Source: Sphingobacteriia bacterium 28-36-52
GTDB lineage: Bacteria; Bacteroidota; Bacteroidia; Chitinophagales; Chitinophagaceae
Assembly (NCBI GenBank): GCA_002281575.1
Contig: NCGN01000004.1
Coordinates: 114,639 to 178,638, forward strand
Direction of reading: 5' to 3'
Length of the DNA: 64,000 nt
Part shown: positions 8,484-17,812 of the stretch, one piece after another
How positions within the stretch are numbered: position 1 is the first letter of the stretch
Layout: every line of letters begins with the position of its first letter
Translations under genes and position numbers: made by a program
Notes under the pieces: model-generated
What the model was told of the DNA's origin: nothing
Databases searched by the model: none
What the model saw: the letters and a program-made list of their open reading frames with translations, nothing else

Positions 8484-9658
8484 GCATTAATATGCTTTTG
8501 TATTGCTTTTTTTGTAACAATCCATAACAAGAATGATAAGGCGCCAACGGTTATTAAGGTAATCCAAGAAATGGCGCTTGGAATAAAAATCAATTGCTTT
8601 TCTAAGAATATTTTTAATCCATATTGCAACAATATAAGTAAAAGGGTTGCCGATCCAATACTTAAAAGATTACCTGGATAAAATTGACGCAATAAAAATT
8701 TTGATAACTGCTTAGGAGCTGCACCTAATGTAATCAAAAGAATAATCTCTTGTTTGCAATTGGAAATAGTTAATTGAATAAATAAAGTAAAAATTATTAA
8801 AGCAAATACCAGCATAAGTATTCCGGTTAATCCAGCAATAGCAACTACAGCATCAATTACTTTTCTGTATTTACTATATCTTAATTTTTCTGTATTAGTA
8901 CTAAGATTGTATTTCTTTAAAAAGCTTACTATTGCAGCATTTGAAGGATCATTGGTTTTTAATACTAATCTCGATACTTCATTATTTGATTTGGTTTCGG
9001 CATAATTATTTCCCCATCTAATAAATTCTACAGGCACTAACATTGAAGATATTCTATCACTTAATCCTACAATTTTTGCGTTAAAGCTAATTGGCCCATT
9101 TTTGCCATACACAGTCAATTTAAACACAATCATTTTTACAATGGCTGGAGTAAGTTGAGGAAGGTTTTGTGATATTGAAAATTGAAAATTATATATGTCT
9201 AAAAACATATTGGGTACAATCACTGGCACATAAGCTGCATTAGGATCCCAACTAAATTGATCGTTTTTTACATCTATAAAATCACTTGGAACACTCTCAA
9301 ATGAAATATCTGTATAAAAAGGAAATCGATCACTAATGCTTTGAATACTGGCTTTGAATCTACTTGGGGTAAGTATGCCAACCGATTCTGTAAATGGCTG
9401 CTTCGCTATTTCATTAATTAGGTCTTGGTCTAATTTGGTATTACTTAAATTATTATTGTCTAGTATTTTATTGATTACTAAAAAATCTGCAATACTGTCT
9501 TTATTATTTGAGCTATTTAATAAAAAGTGATAATTAGATTGAATTTGAATTGCTGTTAATAATAGAAAAACAGCAATGCCAAGTCCTATTCTAGAAGTAA
9601 TCATTCGAATAATACCCGAGTGATTTCGAATCAGTTTTTTTAATAAGTGATTTAACAA
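8480..9658 (-). CDS. ABC transporter permease, FtsX/MacB-like
   Basis: A 392-residue membrane protein with the FtsX-like plan: one N-terminal helix (about residues 24-40), a long extracytoplasmic domain of roughly 220 residues, and three C-terminal helices (about 265-290, 325-345, 360-382). It follows its ATP-binding partner by 3 bases and would form a homodimeric mechanotransmission-type ABC complex, either exporting a lipid or peptide or acting on the cell wall. Its substrate is unknown. The upstream DUF4836 lipoprotein in the same operon may be its periplasmic partner. The end overlaps the convergent PAS/receiver gene by 4 bases. Confidence 0.8.
   Translation of the reverse strand: MLNHLLKKLIRNHSGIIRMITSRIGLGIAVFLLLTAIQIQSNYHFLLNSSNNKDSIADFLVINKILDNNNLSNTKLDQDLINEIAKQPFTESVGILTPSRFKASIQSISDRFPFYTDISFESVPSDFIDVKNDQFSWDPNAAYVPVIVPNMFLDIYNFQFSISQNLPQLTPAIVKMIVFKLTVYGKNGPISFNAKIVGLSDRISSMLVPVEFIRWGNNYAETKSNNEVSRLVLKTNDPSNAAIVSFLKKYNLSTNTEKLRYSKYRKVIDAVVAIAGLTGILMLVFALIIFTLFIQLTISNCKQEIILLITLGAAPKQLSKFLLRQFYPGNLLSIGSATLLLILLQYGLKIFLEKQLIFIPSAISWITLITVGALSFLLWIVTKKAIQKHINA
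8482..8499. terminator. Possible bidirectional terminator hairpin
   Basis: The sequence aagcat-taat-atgctt (8482-8497) can form a six-pair hairpin followed by a short T run. It lies exactly where the stop codons of the two convergent genes overlap by 4 bases. It could end transcription from both sides, but the stem is short and AT-rich. Confidence 0.35.
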
Positions 9659-9661
9659 AGC

Positions 9662-10309
9662 TTATAAGTTTAAACTTACTTGATAATCAAAGTGTTCATC
9701 TTTGTCTAAGTCTGTGATGATTAATCCTGCACTTCTTTTTTTGCATTCCGCTTCAATTAAAGCGGCTGCAATTTTTTTATTTGCATTATCCAGATGGCTA
9801 AAAGGTTCATCTAGTATGATGAAATCAAAAGGTTGCATTAATGCCCTTAGTATACTTACCCTTTGTTGTTCACCATAGCTGCAATGCATTGCTTGTTGAT
9901 CTAAAATGGATAAAATTCCTAATTGGCTGGCCATTTCTTCTATTTGCTCTACGCGAACAATTGGGTTTTGTAAAACTCTTTTGAGTTCAATGTTTTCTCT
10001 TGCAGTTAAATTAGGAAAGAGTCGGAGGTCTTGAAAAACAATACTCCAATGTAGCTGTCTTAAATTTGATAATTCAGACGAATCTATTAACTGAATATTT
10101 TTTCCTTCGTATAACACTTCACCTGAATAATCCTTTCTTAGTCCATAAAGTAGATGGACCAATGTGGTTTTTCCAGTACCACTCGGTGCAGTTATTTTAA
10201 TAAAGTCTCCTTTTTTCCATTCAATAGCCTGCCCCCAAATACCAGAAATTCTTACAGATGGTCTATCTGCAAGAATTGCCGGTATTACATTATTTAATTT
10301 AAAATGCAT
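9662..10309 (-). CDS. ABC transporter ATP-binding protein (FtsE/LolD-like)
   Basis: A 215-residue ATPase of the LolD/MacB/FtsE size class. The nucleotide-binding motifs are all present: Walker A APSGTGKTTL (about residues 39-48), a Q-loop in VFQDLRLF, signature CSYGEQQR, and Walker B with catalytic Glu in FIILDEPFSHLD. The switch His is not in its usual form: the region where it is expected reads LIITDLDKDEH. It lies 3 bases before the permease gene and overlaps the end of the DUF4836 gene by one base, so all three are co-transcribed. Confidence 0.88.
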   Translation of the reverse strand: MHFKLNNVIPAILADRPSVRISGIWGQAIEWKKGDFIKITAPSGTGKTTLVHLLYGLRKDYSGEVLYEGKNIQLIDSSELSNLRQLHWSIVFQDLRLFPNLTARENIELKRVLQNPIVRVEQIEEMASQLGILSILDQQAMHCSYGEQQRVSILRALMQPFDFIILDEPFSHLDNANKKIAAALIEAECKKRSAGLIITDLDKDEHFDYQVSLNL

Positions 10310-12033
10310 TAATTGGCTCTTATAACCGTTGGAATTCCTGAAGGGAATAATTTTTCCTCCATTTCTTTTTCTCGTCTTGCAACTGCTCTTGTATCAACTG
10401 CAATATTGGTAAATAAGCTTACTAGGGTAACTAAACTGTTTTGTTTTTGGTTCTGCATATTAATTTCTAATACAGAACTAATGCTGTTGTTAGAATAGTT
10501 TTCTGAACTTCCCATGATGTCTTTAATGGTATTTTTGGCAGTTATTAAAGAATTGTAATATCCTCCAGAAGAGTCTTTAATAAAGCCATTTAAAGTATTG
10601 GCTACATCAATATATAAAACAGTTGATTTCCCTTTAAAATAATTTAAAGCTTCAGTATTAATGCTGGTTTTTGAATTATTCAATTTGTATTGGGAATAAG
10701 TAACAGAGTCGCTAGCAATAATAATTCCTTGTTCATTTGCTACCATATAGATTCCCATTTGACCAAATAAATCTCCAGACTTATATTCATTCCCTTTCTT
10801 AACTGCAAAGCCACGGTCAACAATTTTATCCAATACTTTCTTAAAACTTTCAGGCTTTCCTGCAGGAATATTAATAATTAATTTCCCCATTGGCTTTTTC
10901 ACAACCAATGATAATTCGTCTTTCCTTGTTTGAGGCTCAGTCATACCGATGCCTAAATCGGAAACAACAACAGCAATATCACCCTTAATTGCTCCATATA
11001 ATTCCGCAGCTGTAACACCTGATTTGGTTAAAAATTCATTCACAAATCCTTCTACTTCTAATTCTTTTAAAACTCCTCCAAATATTGCAGGATCAAATGA
11101 AGCCATTACGATTGCATTAATATTTTGTGAAGGGAAAGTTTTGATTAAATCGGTATTTACTGTTGGCCCTGCATATTTTTTTAAAATACTACTTAATAAT
11201 GGGTTGGTATGGGTTACCGATTTTGCAATGATTTTGCCTTCTTCAAAGGCTAAAGTTGCCGAGGTATAATTATTGTTAACCAACTCCTCTAGTTTAGGTA
11301 ACTGTAATGGCATTCCACTTAAAGCAGCCAATGAACCTCCTGAGCTTGCAAATAAATAACCTTCTGCTTTGGTTTTAAACATTTTACCAAACTCTTTAAC
11401 AGAAGCCATTGAAGCAGATTCCTTTTGTGAAAACAATCGAGACAATTCAGTCAACATTGTTGTTTTATTGTCCTTCTTTTCGGGAATAACAAATCGCATA
11501 TTTACGGTATCATAGTAGGGAACTACTTTGTTTTCGTAAATCATTACCAATGCATGTTCTTTGTTCCAAGCCAAAATATTATTGTTGCTTAGTGGTAGGT
11601 ATTGGTAATCTTTTTCTTTGGCAATAGCTTTTTTATCCTTCCAGTTTAATTTGCTTAAGTATTGGTTAAACACGGCTGAATCTGAAATACTAAATAGTAA
11701 ATTCATGATATTGGCATTCTTATTCTCTTTTTGTGGGTAACTAAAAAAGTGAATTTTTTCTTCCCAATTAATGCCAGAACTATTTCTAAAATCGGCTACT
11801 TTTTGTTGGTCTTCGGGTTGGGTAGAGTCTTTTTGGTATCCCTTTGATAGAATACTATCAATGCTAATTCCCCCGTTTTGTAATTTCTCTTTTAATGCAT
11901 TGGGATCAATGCTAACTACTATCATAGCTTCCTTCGGAATCAATTTGGTTTCCTTAGGGGCATTATTAGAGCAAGAAATCAAGAACATGCTGCTGATTCC
12001 AATCAACATAAAATAGTGAATACCGCGTTTCAT
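10309..12033 (-). CDS. DUF4836 family lipoprotein
   Basis: A 574-residue protein with a lipoprotein signal peptide (MKRGIHYFMLIGISSMFLIS then Cys21). The mature protein begins with PKEAMIVVSIDPNALKEKL, as in the Bacteroidota DUF4836 family, whose members are large exported proteins of unknown function with repeated alpha/beta modules. Several Gly/Ala-rich strands and segments such as KGDIAVVVSDLG are visible, but no catalytic signature. It is the first gene of an operon with an ABC ATPase and an FtsX-like permease, so it may work with that transporter at the envelope. The last codons overlap the ATPase start by one base. Confidence 0.75.
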   Translation of the reverse strand: MKRGIHYFMLIGISSMFLISCSNNAPKETKLIPKEAMIVVSIDPNALKEKLQNGGISIDSILSKGYQKDSTQPEDQQKVADFRNSSGINWEEKIHFFSYPQKENKNANIMNLLFSISDSAVFNQYLSKLNWKDKKAIAKEKDYQYLPLSNNNILAWNKEHALVMIYENKVVPYYDTVNMRFVIPEKKDNKTTMLTELSRLFSQKESASMASVKEFGKMFKTKAEGYLFASSGGSLAALSGMPLQLPKLEELVNNNYTSATLAFEEGKIIAKSVTHTNPLLSSILKKYAGPTVNTDLIKTFPSQNINAIVMASFDPAIFGGVLKELEVEGFVNEFLTKSGVTAAELYGAIKGDIAVVVSDLGIGMTEPQTRKDELSLVVKKPMGKLIINIPAGKPESFKKVLDKIVDRGFAVKKGNEYKSGDLFGQMGIYMVANEQGIIIASDSVTYSQYKLNNSKTSINTEALNYFKGKSTVLYIDVANTLNGFIKDSSGGYYNSLITAKNTIKDIMGSSENYSNNSISSVLEINMQNQKQNSLVTLVSLFTNIAVDTRAVARREKEMEEKLFPSGIPTVIRAN

Positions 12034-12092
12034 AAGTAAAAATTATACATTGAAGTTAATTCTTAGAGCGGTATTCACGTATAAATGTGATG

Positions 12093-15065
12093 TTAATTGA
12101 TAATAGCCTGATAAATGGCCTCCTGGATATTTGGACGTACATTCATTTTTCCAAAAAGGGTATTATTTCTAGTTGGGGTAACCCTATTTGATAAGAAAAT
12201 ATAGATTAAATCGTTGTCTGGATCAACCCAAACACAGGTGCCGGTAAAGCCTGTATGACCATAGGTATTCAGCGATACAGATTTAGATGGATAGGGTTCT
12301 TTTCTGCTTGAATTGTCTTTTTCCGGTTTGTCAAAACCCAGCCCTCTTCTACTTACAGTGCTATTGTAAGCGGTAAATTGTTGGATGGTTTCTTTTTTTA
12401 AGAATTGTTGTCCATTCATGGTGCCTCCATTGAGTAGCATTTGATACAATTGTGCTAAATCATAGGCATTGCTAAATAAACCAGCATGCCCGGCTATACC
12501 TCCAAATAAAGAAGCTCCTTCATCGTGTACATCACCTCTCATCATTTGCTGCCTAAAATGCTTTTCGTCTTCTGTAGGAACCAAAGCATTTAAAGGGAAA
12601 TATTTTCTTGGAGTAAAACCTGTACTGGTCATAGCCAATGGATCGTAAAATATTTCTTTACTGTAATCATGAATATTTTTGCCACTAACTGATTCAACCA
12701 CTTTTGCTAAGAATATAAAATCGTTGTCGCTGTAAATGTATTGTCCAGCCTTTGTTAATGGGCTAGTTAGAATTCTGTGGAAAATGGTGTCTTGCCAATC
12801 GTTTCTTAAGTAAATATTTTCAGCTACTCGCACTGAAAATTCGGGCGTAGGGTTTTCTCTAAAGTATGCTGGTAAAGGCTTTCCGGTTGAGCTATCCAAA
12901 AGTTCTTTGTAAAAAGTAATAAACGATTTAAGCCCAGCTTGGTGTAATAAAATGTCTTTTAATTTTAAGCTTGCTTTATCTGAATTTTTGGTCCAATCTA
13001 AATAGTCGCCCAAAGTTTTTTCTAAATCAACTTTGCCTTCTTCTACCAATTTCATAATTGAAACAGTAGTAGCTGATACTTTTGTTACCGAAGCTAAATC
13101 ATAAATCATAGATGGGTTGATGGGCTCTTTTTTGTCTAAATTGGTATAGCCAAATGCCTTATGGTAAGCAATCTTTCCCTTTCTAGCTACCAATACCACA
13201 CAGCCAGGAACTGCACCTTTTTCAACAGCATCATTAGCAATGGAGTCTATTCTATTTAGTTTGTTGGCGTCTAACCCTGCTTCCCATGCCTGCACTTTAG
13301 GGTAATAATTATTATAAGTAATTGAAGTGCCATAAGTGAGTGAAGGCGTTACGGTCACTGGTAATATTCCCTTTGACTCATTGCGGCCAATTAAAATATC
13401 ATAAACAGCATCCTGTGTTATATCGTCGTCTTCATAACAAGCTAATAAGTTCACAGGATTACTAGAATTTGCCATTGCATAGGGATTGCCAAAATATAAA
13501 TTGAGGGTGTTAAACGATTGCAATGCATTTAGTAAATAAACGGAGGCGTTGCTCAACCCAAAATTCTTTGCTGGCCTTCTGCTATAGTTATGCATGCCAA
13601 CAATGACTAAGTCGTAACCTGATTCTTTAATTTTTTTAATTAATGTATTGGCCGAACTACTATCTGCTTTTTCTGCTGGAATATTATTTGCTGATTGATC
13701 ATCCATCAACTGTTTTCCTATGGTTGCCCTTGAACCAAATAAAAATACAGTTGCATTATAATTATTCTTGAGTTGAGTAGTAATTGTATTTTCTCCAGGA
13801 GCACCAATAGCAATATAGGCAATGCGTTGCCCCTTTTTAATTGGGAATATTTGGTTGTTTTCTTTCTTTAATAAAGTGATGGCGTTCTTGCTAAGTAGGG
13901 TTCTAATTCGATTGGTTTGAACGTTTAAGTCATTTACTAAATTAGTGGTATCAATTGGTTGAAGTTTATTAAGCCCCAAATGATATTTTGCTAATAATAC
14001 TTTTTTTACCCGTGCATCTATTGATTCCCAACTTAATCTTCCATTGTCAATTGCTTGTCTAATTTTAGCAATAGTGCCAGGTATATCTTCTGGCAAACAA
14101 AGCATATCGTTACCTGCAATAAGGGCTTCTACTGAAGCTTCGCCAGAAGGAAAGTATTTGGTGATTCCTTTCATTTCTAAGGCATCAGTAAAACTGAGTC
14201 CTTTAAATCCTAATTCATTTCTTAATAAATCGGTAATACTTTTTTTAGAAAGGGTTGCTGCCAAATTTGCTGTAGTGTCAATTGCAGGGATGTATAAATG
14301 TGCTGTCATCATGCTGCCTAACCCTGCTTTAATTAAAGCCCTGAAGGGGTATAGTTCTAATTCATCTAATTGAGCCCTAGATTTATTAATAATAGGTAAA
14401 TCATAATGACTGTCAACTGCTACATCTCCATGACCTGGAAAATGTTTGCCTGTAGCCATTACGCCAACATCTTGCATGCCGCGCATATAAGATGTACCAT
14501 ATAACGCTACTTTGTATTTATCTTCTCCAAAGCTTCGGTCGTTAATGACAGGGTTCATTGGATTGTTGTTAATGTCTATATCAGGCGCATAGTTTACTTG
14601 GATGCCTAATCTTTTGCACTGTTCTCCAACTGCTTTCCCAAATTCATAAATTAGCGCTGCATTATTTACTGCCCCCATCATTAATTGCCGAGGAAAATTG
14701 ATGACACTATCTAATCGCATGCCTAAGCCCCACTCACCATCAATGCTAATCATCAAAGGCGTTTTAGCCATTGACTGATACATATTGGTAAGCATGGCTT
14801 GTCTTACAGGGCCACCCTGAAAAAAGCAAAGACCACCCACATTGTATTTACGGATGGTCTCTGAAACTTTTGATACATGATCATTACCCAAATTGCTGTG
14901 GGCGCGAATAATCATTAACTGCGCAATGCGCTGGTCTTTATTTAGTTTTTTAAATTTCTTATTTACCCATTTAATGGCTTCGGGCGTTTCTTCATAAAAC
15001 TGCTGCGCCACCAATGCAGTATTGCCAACTGCTAAGATTGTTAGAATGAATAACCACTTTTTCAT
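12093..15065 (-). CDS. Glycoside hydrolase family 3 / serine beta-lactamase-like fusion
   Basis: A 990-residue exported protein with a signal peptide (about residues 1-20). Residues of about 35-370 form an NagZ-like GH3 beta-N-acetylglucosaminidase domain: the loop KHFPGHGDVAVDSH (near 205) carries the catalytic His, and SFTDALEMKGI holds the likely nucleophile Asp near 292. A GH3 C-terminal alpha/beta domain follows to about 570. The last 380 residues are a class C beta-lactamase/penicillin-binding-protein-like serine hydrolase with S659 and K662 in LASVTKVSA, YSDND, and GHTGFTG. The combined activities suggest trimming of peptidoglycan or muropeptides in the periplasm. The fusion is found in many Bacteroidota. 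A single gene, not part of an obvious operon. Confidence 0.9.
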   Translation of the reverse strand: MKKWLFILTILAVGNTALVAQQFYEETPEAIKWVNKKFKKLNKDQRIAQLMIIRAHSNLGNDHVSKVSETIRKYNVGGLCFFQGGPVRQAMLTNMYQSMAKTPLMISIDGEWGLGMRLDSVINFPRQLMMGAVNNAALIYEFGKAVGEQCKRLGIQVNYAPDIDINNNPMNPVINDRSFGEDKYKVALYGTSYMRGMQDVGVMATGKHFPGHGDVAVDSHYDLPIINKSRAQLDELELYPFRALIKAGLGSMMTAHLYIPAIDTTANLAATLSKKSITDLLRNELGFKGLSFTDALEMKGITKYFPSGEASVEALIAGNDMLCLPEDIPGTIAKIRQAIDNGRLSWESIDARVKKVLLAKYHLGLNKLQPIDTTNLVNDLNVQTNRIRTLLSKNAITLLKKENNQIFPIKKGQRIAYIAIGAPGENTITTQLKNNYNATVFLFGSRATIGKQLMDDQSANNIPAEKADSSSANTLIKKIKESGYDLVIVGMHNYSRRPAKNFGLSNASVYLLNALQSFNTLNLYFGNPYAMANSSNPVNLLACYEDDDITQDAVYDILIGRNESKGILPVTVTPSLTYGTSITYNNYYPKVQAWEAGLDANKLNRIDSIANDAVEKGAVPGCVVLVARKGKIAYHKAFGYTNLDKKEPINPSMIYDLASVTKVSATTVSIMKLVEEGKVDLEKTLGDYLDWTKNSDKASLKLKDILLHQAGLKSFITFYKELLDSSTGKPLPAYFRENPTPEFSVRVAENIYLRNDWQDTIFHRILTSPLTKAGQYIYSDNDFIFLAKVVESVSGKNIHDYSKEIFYDPLAMTSTGFTPRKYFPLNALVPTEDEKHFRQQMMRGDVHDEGASLFGGIAGHAGLFSNAYDLAQLYQMLLNGGTMNGQQFLKKETIQQFTAYNSTVSRRGLGFDKPEKDNSSRKEPYPSKSVSLNTYGHTGFTGTCVWVDPDNDLIYIFLSNRVTPTRNNTLFGKMNVRPNIQEAIYQAIIN

Positions 15066-15107
15066 ACGACTTGTTTAATAGCCACACAAGGTATGAAATG
15101 GATCGGT

Positions 15108-15512
15108 TTATTCTCCTTCTTCGGGTGCTTCAGTTAATTCAACAGCAATATTATTGGCTTTTAATACTCCAAACCATTTCACCATTTTTTTCATATCACT
15201 AGCATATACACGTTCAAAATCCATATCTGGGTATACTTTCTCGAAATAAGCTTTTACTGCAGCGGCGTCTTTATCTGAAGGCAATGCTTCTTTGCTTGTT
15301 TCCATTGCTTTGAATACTTCAGCCAGATTTACGTTTTCTCTGATGGTGTATACCTCAATGCTTTCTAAATGTGAAAAATTATGAATTCTGCTGCTTACAA
15401 ATTTGGTGGTATTGTCCTCGAGCGATTTTACAATAGCGCCATCATTCTTGCTGCTCAACATTTCGAACAAGCCGCTCATTCCAGTAACCGATATTAATTT
15501 ATTGTATTCCAT
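15108..15512 (-). CDS. DUF5606 domain protein
   Basis: A 134-residue acidic cytosolic protein. The start MEYNKLISVTGMSGLFEML and the later block KAYFEKVYPDMDFERVYASD, followed by KKMVKWFGVL, match the pattern I know from the Bacteroidota-specific DUF5606 family, whose function is not known. The tail is acidic (EAPEEGE). It lies 42 bases upstream of the GH3 fusion gene and 53 bases downstream of the DsbA-like gene on the same strand, which may be chance. A box reading TTACTTTG on the minus strand (15531-15538) just upstream resembles a -7 promoter element. Confidence 0.7.
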   Translation of the reverse strand: MEYNKLISVTGMSGLFEMLSSKNDGAIVKSLEDNTTKFVSSRIHNFSHLESIEVYTIRENVNLAEVFKAMETSKEALPSDKDAAAVKAYFEKVYPDMDFERVYASDMKKMVKWFGVLKANNIAVELTEAPEEGE

Positions 15513-15565
15513 AGTTCATTAATTGAGGTGCAAAGTAAAGGAAATTGTTTTGGAGAAGCATCCGA

Positions 15566-16210
15566 TTATTGAATTGATTGCAAAGCCCTTTCTAATCTAG
15601 CTTTACAATCAACATAAGGAGTGTATCCCCTAGCCAATAAATGGAATTTGGTCTCCGTTTCTTGTAATAATACACATGGATAGCCAGTTACTTGCAATTG
15701 CTTCACCAATGCAAACTCATAATTGGCTTTCTCTTTGTATTCCTCACTTTTAAGCCTTTCATAAAAAAGCTCAGGTTGGATGCTGTATTTTTCTAACAAA
15801 TGCTTGTAAGCCTCATCATCGGTTAGGTCTCTTCCTTCAAAGTGCAATGCTTTTTGTAGGTCTGCGGCAAAATCCACTTGTTTTTCTGGGTATATTTCTT
15901 TAAAAATACACAATGCAATAGCTGGCTTTTCAGAGTTGGGATACCAATCACTTAGGTCTGGATTGTTAATATGCCATAGGTAATCAGGACCAAAGCTCAC
16001 TCCACTATATTCTTCAACCGTTTTATAAGCCGATTGAATATATCCAGCGGTAGCACTTATGTGAACAGGTTCTTCTGGTAAAACCATTCCCCCAGATAAT
16101 ACTTCAATTTGGAGGTTGGGGAATTGATGAGCTATTTGGGTGATTACGGTGCTAAACCCATAACACCAGCCACAATAGGCATCGTAACAATAAAAGAGTA
16201 TTGGTTTCAT
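15566..16210 (-). CDS. DsbA-family thioredoxin-fold protein
   Basis: A 214-residue protein of the DsbA/FrnE-like group. The active-site CxxC is at C13-G-W-C16 in the block FYCYDAYCGWCYGFS, directly after the first strand, and the cis-proline loop is in VTGYPCVLLQ near residue 180. No signal peptide is visible, so it probably acts in the cytosol as a disulfide oxidoreductase, unlike true periplasmic DsbA. The length fits the family. It is divergent from the aminotransferase gene, with 64 bases between the starts. Confidence 0.85.
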   Translation of the reverse strand: MKPILFYCYDAYCGWCYGFSTVITQIAHQFPNLQIEVLSGGMVLPEEPVHISATAGYIQSAYKTVEEYSGVSFGPDYLWHINNPDLSDWYPNSEKPAIALCIFKEIYPEKQVDFAADLQKALHFEGRDLTDDEAYKHLLEKYSIQPELFYERLKSEEYKEKANYEFALVKQLQVTGYPCVLLQETETKFHLLARGYTPYVDCKARLERALQSIQ

Positions 16211-16274
16211 ATTGCAAATTTAGGAATGGATTCTATAGCTTTGCCAGCAGATTTAACCAATTAAATGTTAGGAT

Positions 16275-17477
16275 ATGCCAGGTTTTGAACTTTTTGGTGC
16301 CGAAGAAAGAAAGGAAGTGAATGATGTACTGGAAACAGGTATTTTGATGAGGTATGGATTTGATGGACCTCGAAAAGGTATTTGGAAGGCACAAGAACTA
16401 GAGAAAGCCATTACCGAAACATTTGGTTGTCAATATGCGCAACTAACATCATCAGGAACCGCTGCTTTAACTACCGCCATGGTAGCTTTGGGAATAGGAG
16501 CAGGAGATGAAGTGATCATGCCGGCTTTCACTTTTGTGGCTAGTTTTGAAGCGGTATTAAGTGTAGGTGCTATCCCGGTTCTCGTAGATGTAGATGACAC
16601 ACTTACCTTAAATCCAGATGCGGTTAAGAACGCAATTACACCTAAAACTAAATGTGTTATGCCTGTCCATATGTGTGGTAGCATGGCAGATTTAGATGCT
16701 TTATCAGCTATTTGCCATGCAAACAATTTGATTTTATTGGAAGATGCATGTCAAAGTATTGGTGGAACTTACAAGGGCAAAGCATTGGGCACCATTGGTC
16801 ATGCAGGTACTTTTAGTTTTGACTTTGTAAAAATGATTACTTGTGCAGAGGGCGGAGTAGTGATGACGAATAATAAAGATGTTTACACTAAAGCTGACGG
16901 TTATACAGATCATGGTCATGATCACTTAGGTGTAGATCGTGGCGCAGATTTGCATCCGTTTATTGGATATAATTTCAGAATCAGTGAATTGCATGCTGCT
17001 GTTGGTTTAGCGCAAATTAAAAAGTTGAACATATTTCTGGAATTGCAGAAAAAAAATAATAAGGCGCTCAGAGCATATTTGGAGCAGATTCCCGAAGTTA
17101 GTTTTAGAAGGGTGCCTGAAGGCGGAGAAGACAGTTGTAGTTTTTTAAGTTGGTTTTTGCCAACTGCAGATCAAACACAAGCTGTTGTAAATGAAATGAA
17201 AGCCCAAGGAATTTTAGCAGGTAACTTTTATTGGTTTGCAAATAACTGGCATTATATAAGCAAGTGGGATCATTTAAAAAATGCTACAACGTTAAGTAGA
17301 ATTAGTGCTGAGCAAGAAGCAGCATTAACAAAACTTCAATCAACTGTTTTTGCTGATAGTGATGCCATCATGAGTAGGTGTATTTCTACCGCCATTAGCT
17401 TGGTTTGGACTGAAGAACAAATTCAAGAGAAAGGAACTAAAATGATTGCTGTAATTAATAAAGTGCTGGGTAAATAG
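16275..17477 (+). CDS. DegT/DnrJ/EryC1/StrS family aminotransferase
   Basis: A 400-residue PLP enzyme of the sugar-aminotransferase family. Visible family features are the block SSGTAALTTAMVALGIGAG, the PLP-contacting Asp in LEDACQSIGGTYKG, and the Schiff-base lysine K186 in FDFVKMITCAEGG, followed by the conserved NFRISELHAAVGLAQ. Relatives transfer amino groups from glutamate to keto-sugars used in surface polysaccharides or secondary metabolites. No other sugar-biosynthesis gene is nearby, so the substrate is unknown. The ATG start at 16275 gives a normal family length. The gene ends directly against the convergent small hypothetical gene. Confidence 0.88.
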   Translation: MPGFELFGAEERKEVNDVLETGILMRYGFDGPRKGIWKAQELEKAITETFGCQYAQLTSSGTAALTTAMVALGIGAGDEVIMPAFTFVASFEAVLSVGAIPVLVDVDDTLTLNPDAVKNAITPKTKCVMPVHMCGSMADLDALSAICHANNLILLEDACQSIGGTYKGKALGTIGHAGTFSFDFVKMITCAEGGVVMTNNKDVYTKADGYTDHGHDHLGVDRGADLHPFIGYNFRISELHAAVGLAQIKKLNIFLELQKKNNKALRAYLEQIPEVSFRRVPEGGEDSCSFLSWFLPTADQTQAVVNEMKAQGILAGNFYWFANNWHYISKWDHLKNATTLSRISAEQEAALTKLQSTVFADSDAIMSRCISTAISLVWTEEQIQEKGTKMIAVINKVLGK

Positions 17478-17765
17478 TTACTGATTCTTACCTTCTAGTT
17501 TATTTACATAATCTAAACTACCCAATCTAAAACGAAAAGGTATTTTGGTTGCTTTTTCTAATTGTAATTCTTTTTTACAAAAAAAGCCTAGGCCTTTTAC
17601 ATAATGATCGGGAGCCAATATTTTGATAGGGCTATTTTTTAAGCTATCCAATCTTTTGTTGTATGCTTTTGTGCTTAGCGCATTTTGGAAATTATTGGTT
17701 TGAGCAGAAACAGCAATTGCGCTCATTAGGGATAAATTCACAAACAAACAAATCCTTTTAAACAT
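17478..17765 (-). CDS. Small exported protein, unknown function
   Basis: A 95-residue protein with a clear cleavable signal peptide (basic MFKR, a hydrophobic run, cleavage near AVSAQ). The mature 72 residues are basic (many Lys) and carry one Cys in [15 protein letters not shown] recognise no domain. It lies tail to tail with the aminotransferase gene and divergent from rpoN, 47 bases from its start. The signal peptide supports that it is real, but no function can be proposed. Confidence 0.55.
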   Translation of the reverse strand: MFKRICLFVNLSLMSAIAVSAQTNNFQNALSTKAYNKRLDSLKNSPIKILAPDHYVKGLGFFCKKELQLEKATKIPFRFRLGSLDYVNKLEGKNQ

Positions 17766-17812
17766 GGTGTGGCTTTAAAACTTTGTAAATTTACAGCGTA
17801 ATTAGTTAATCA

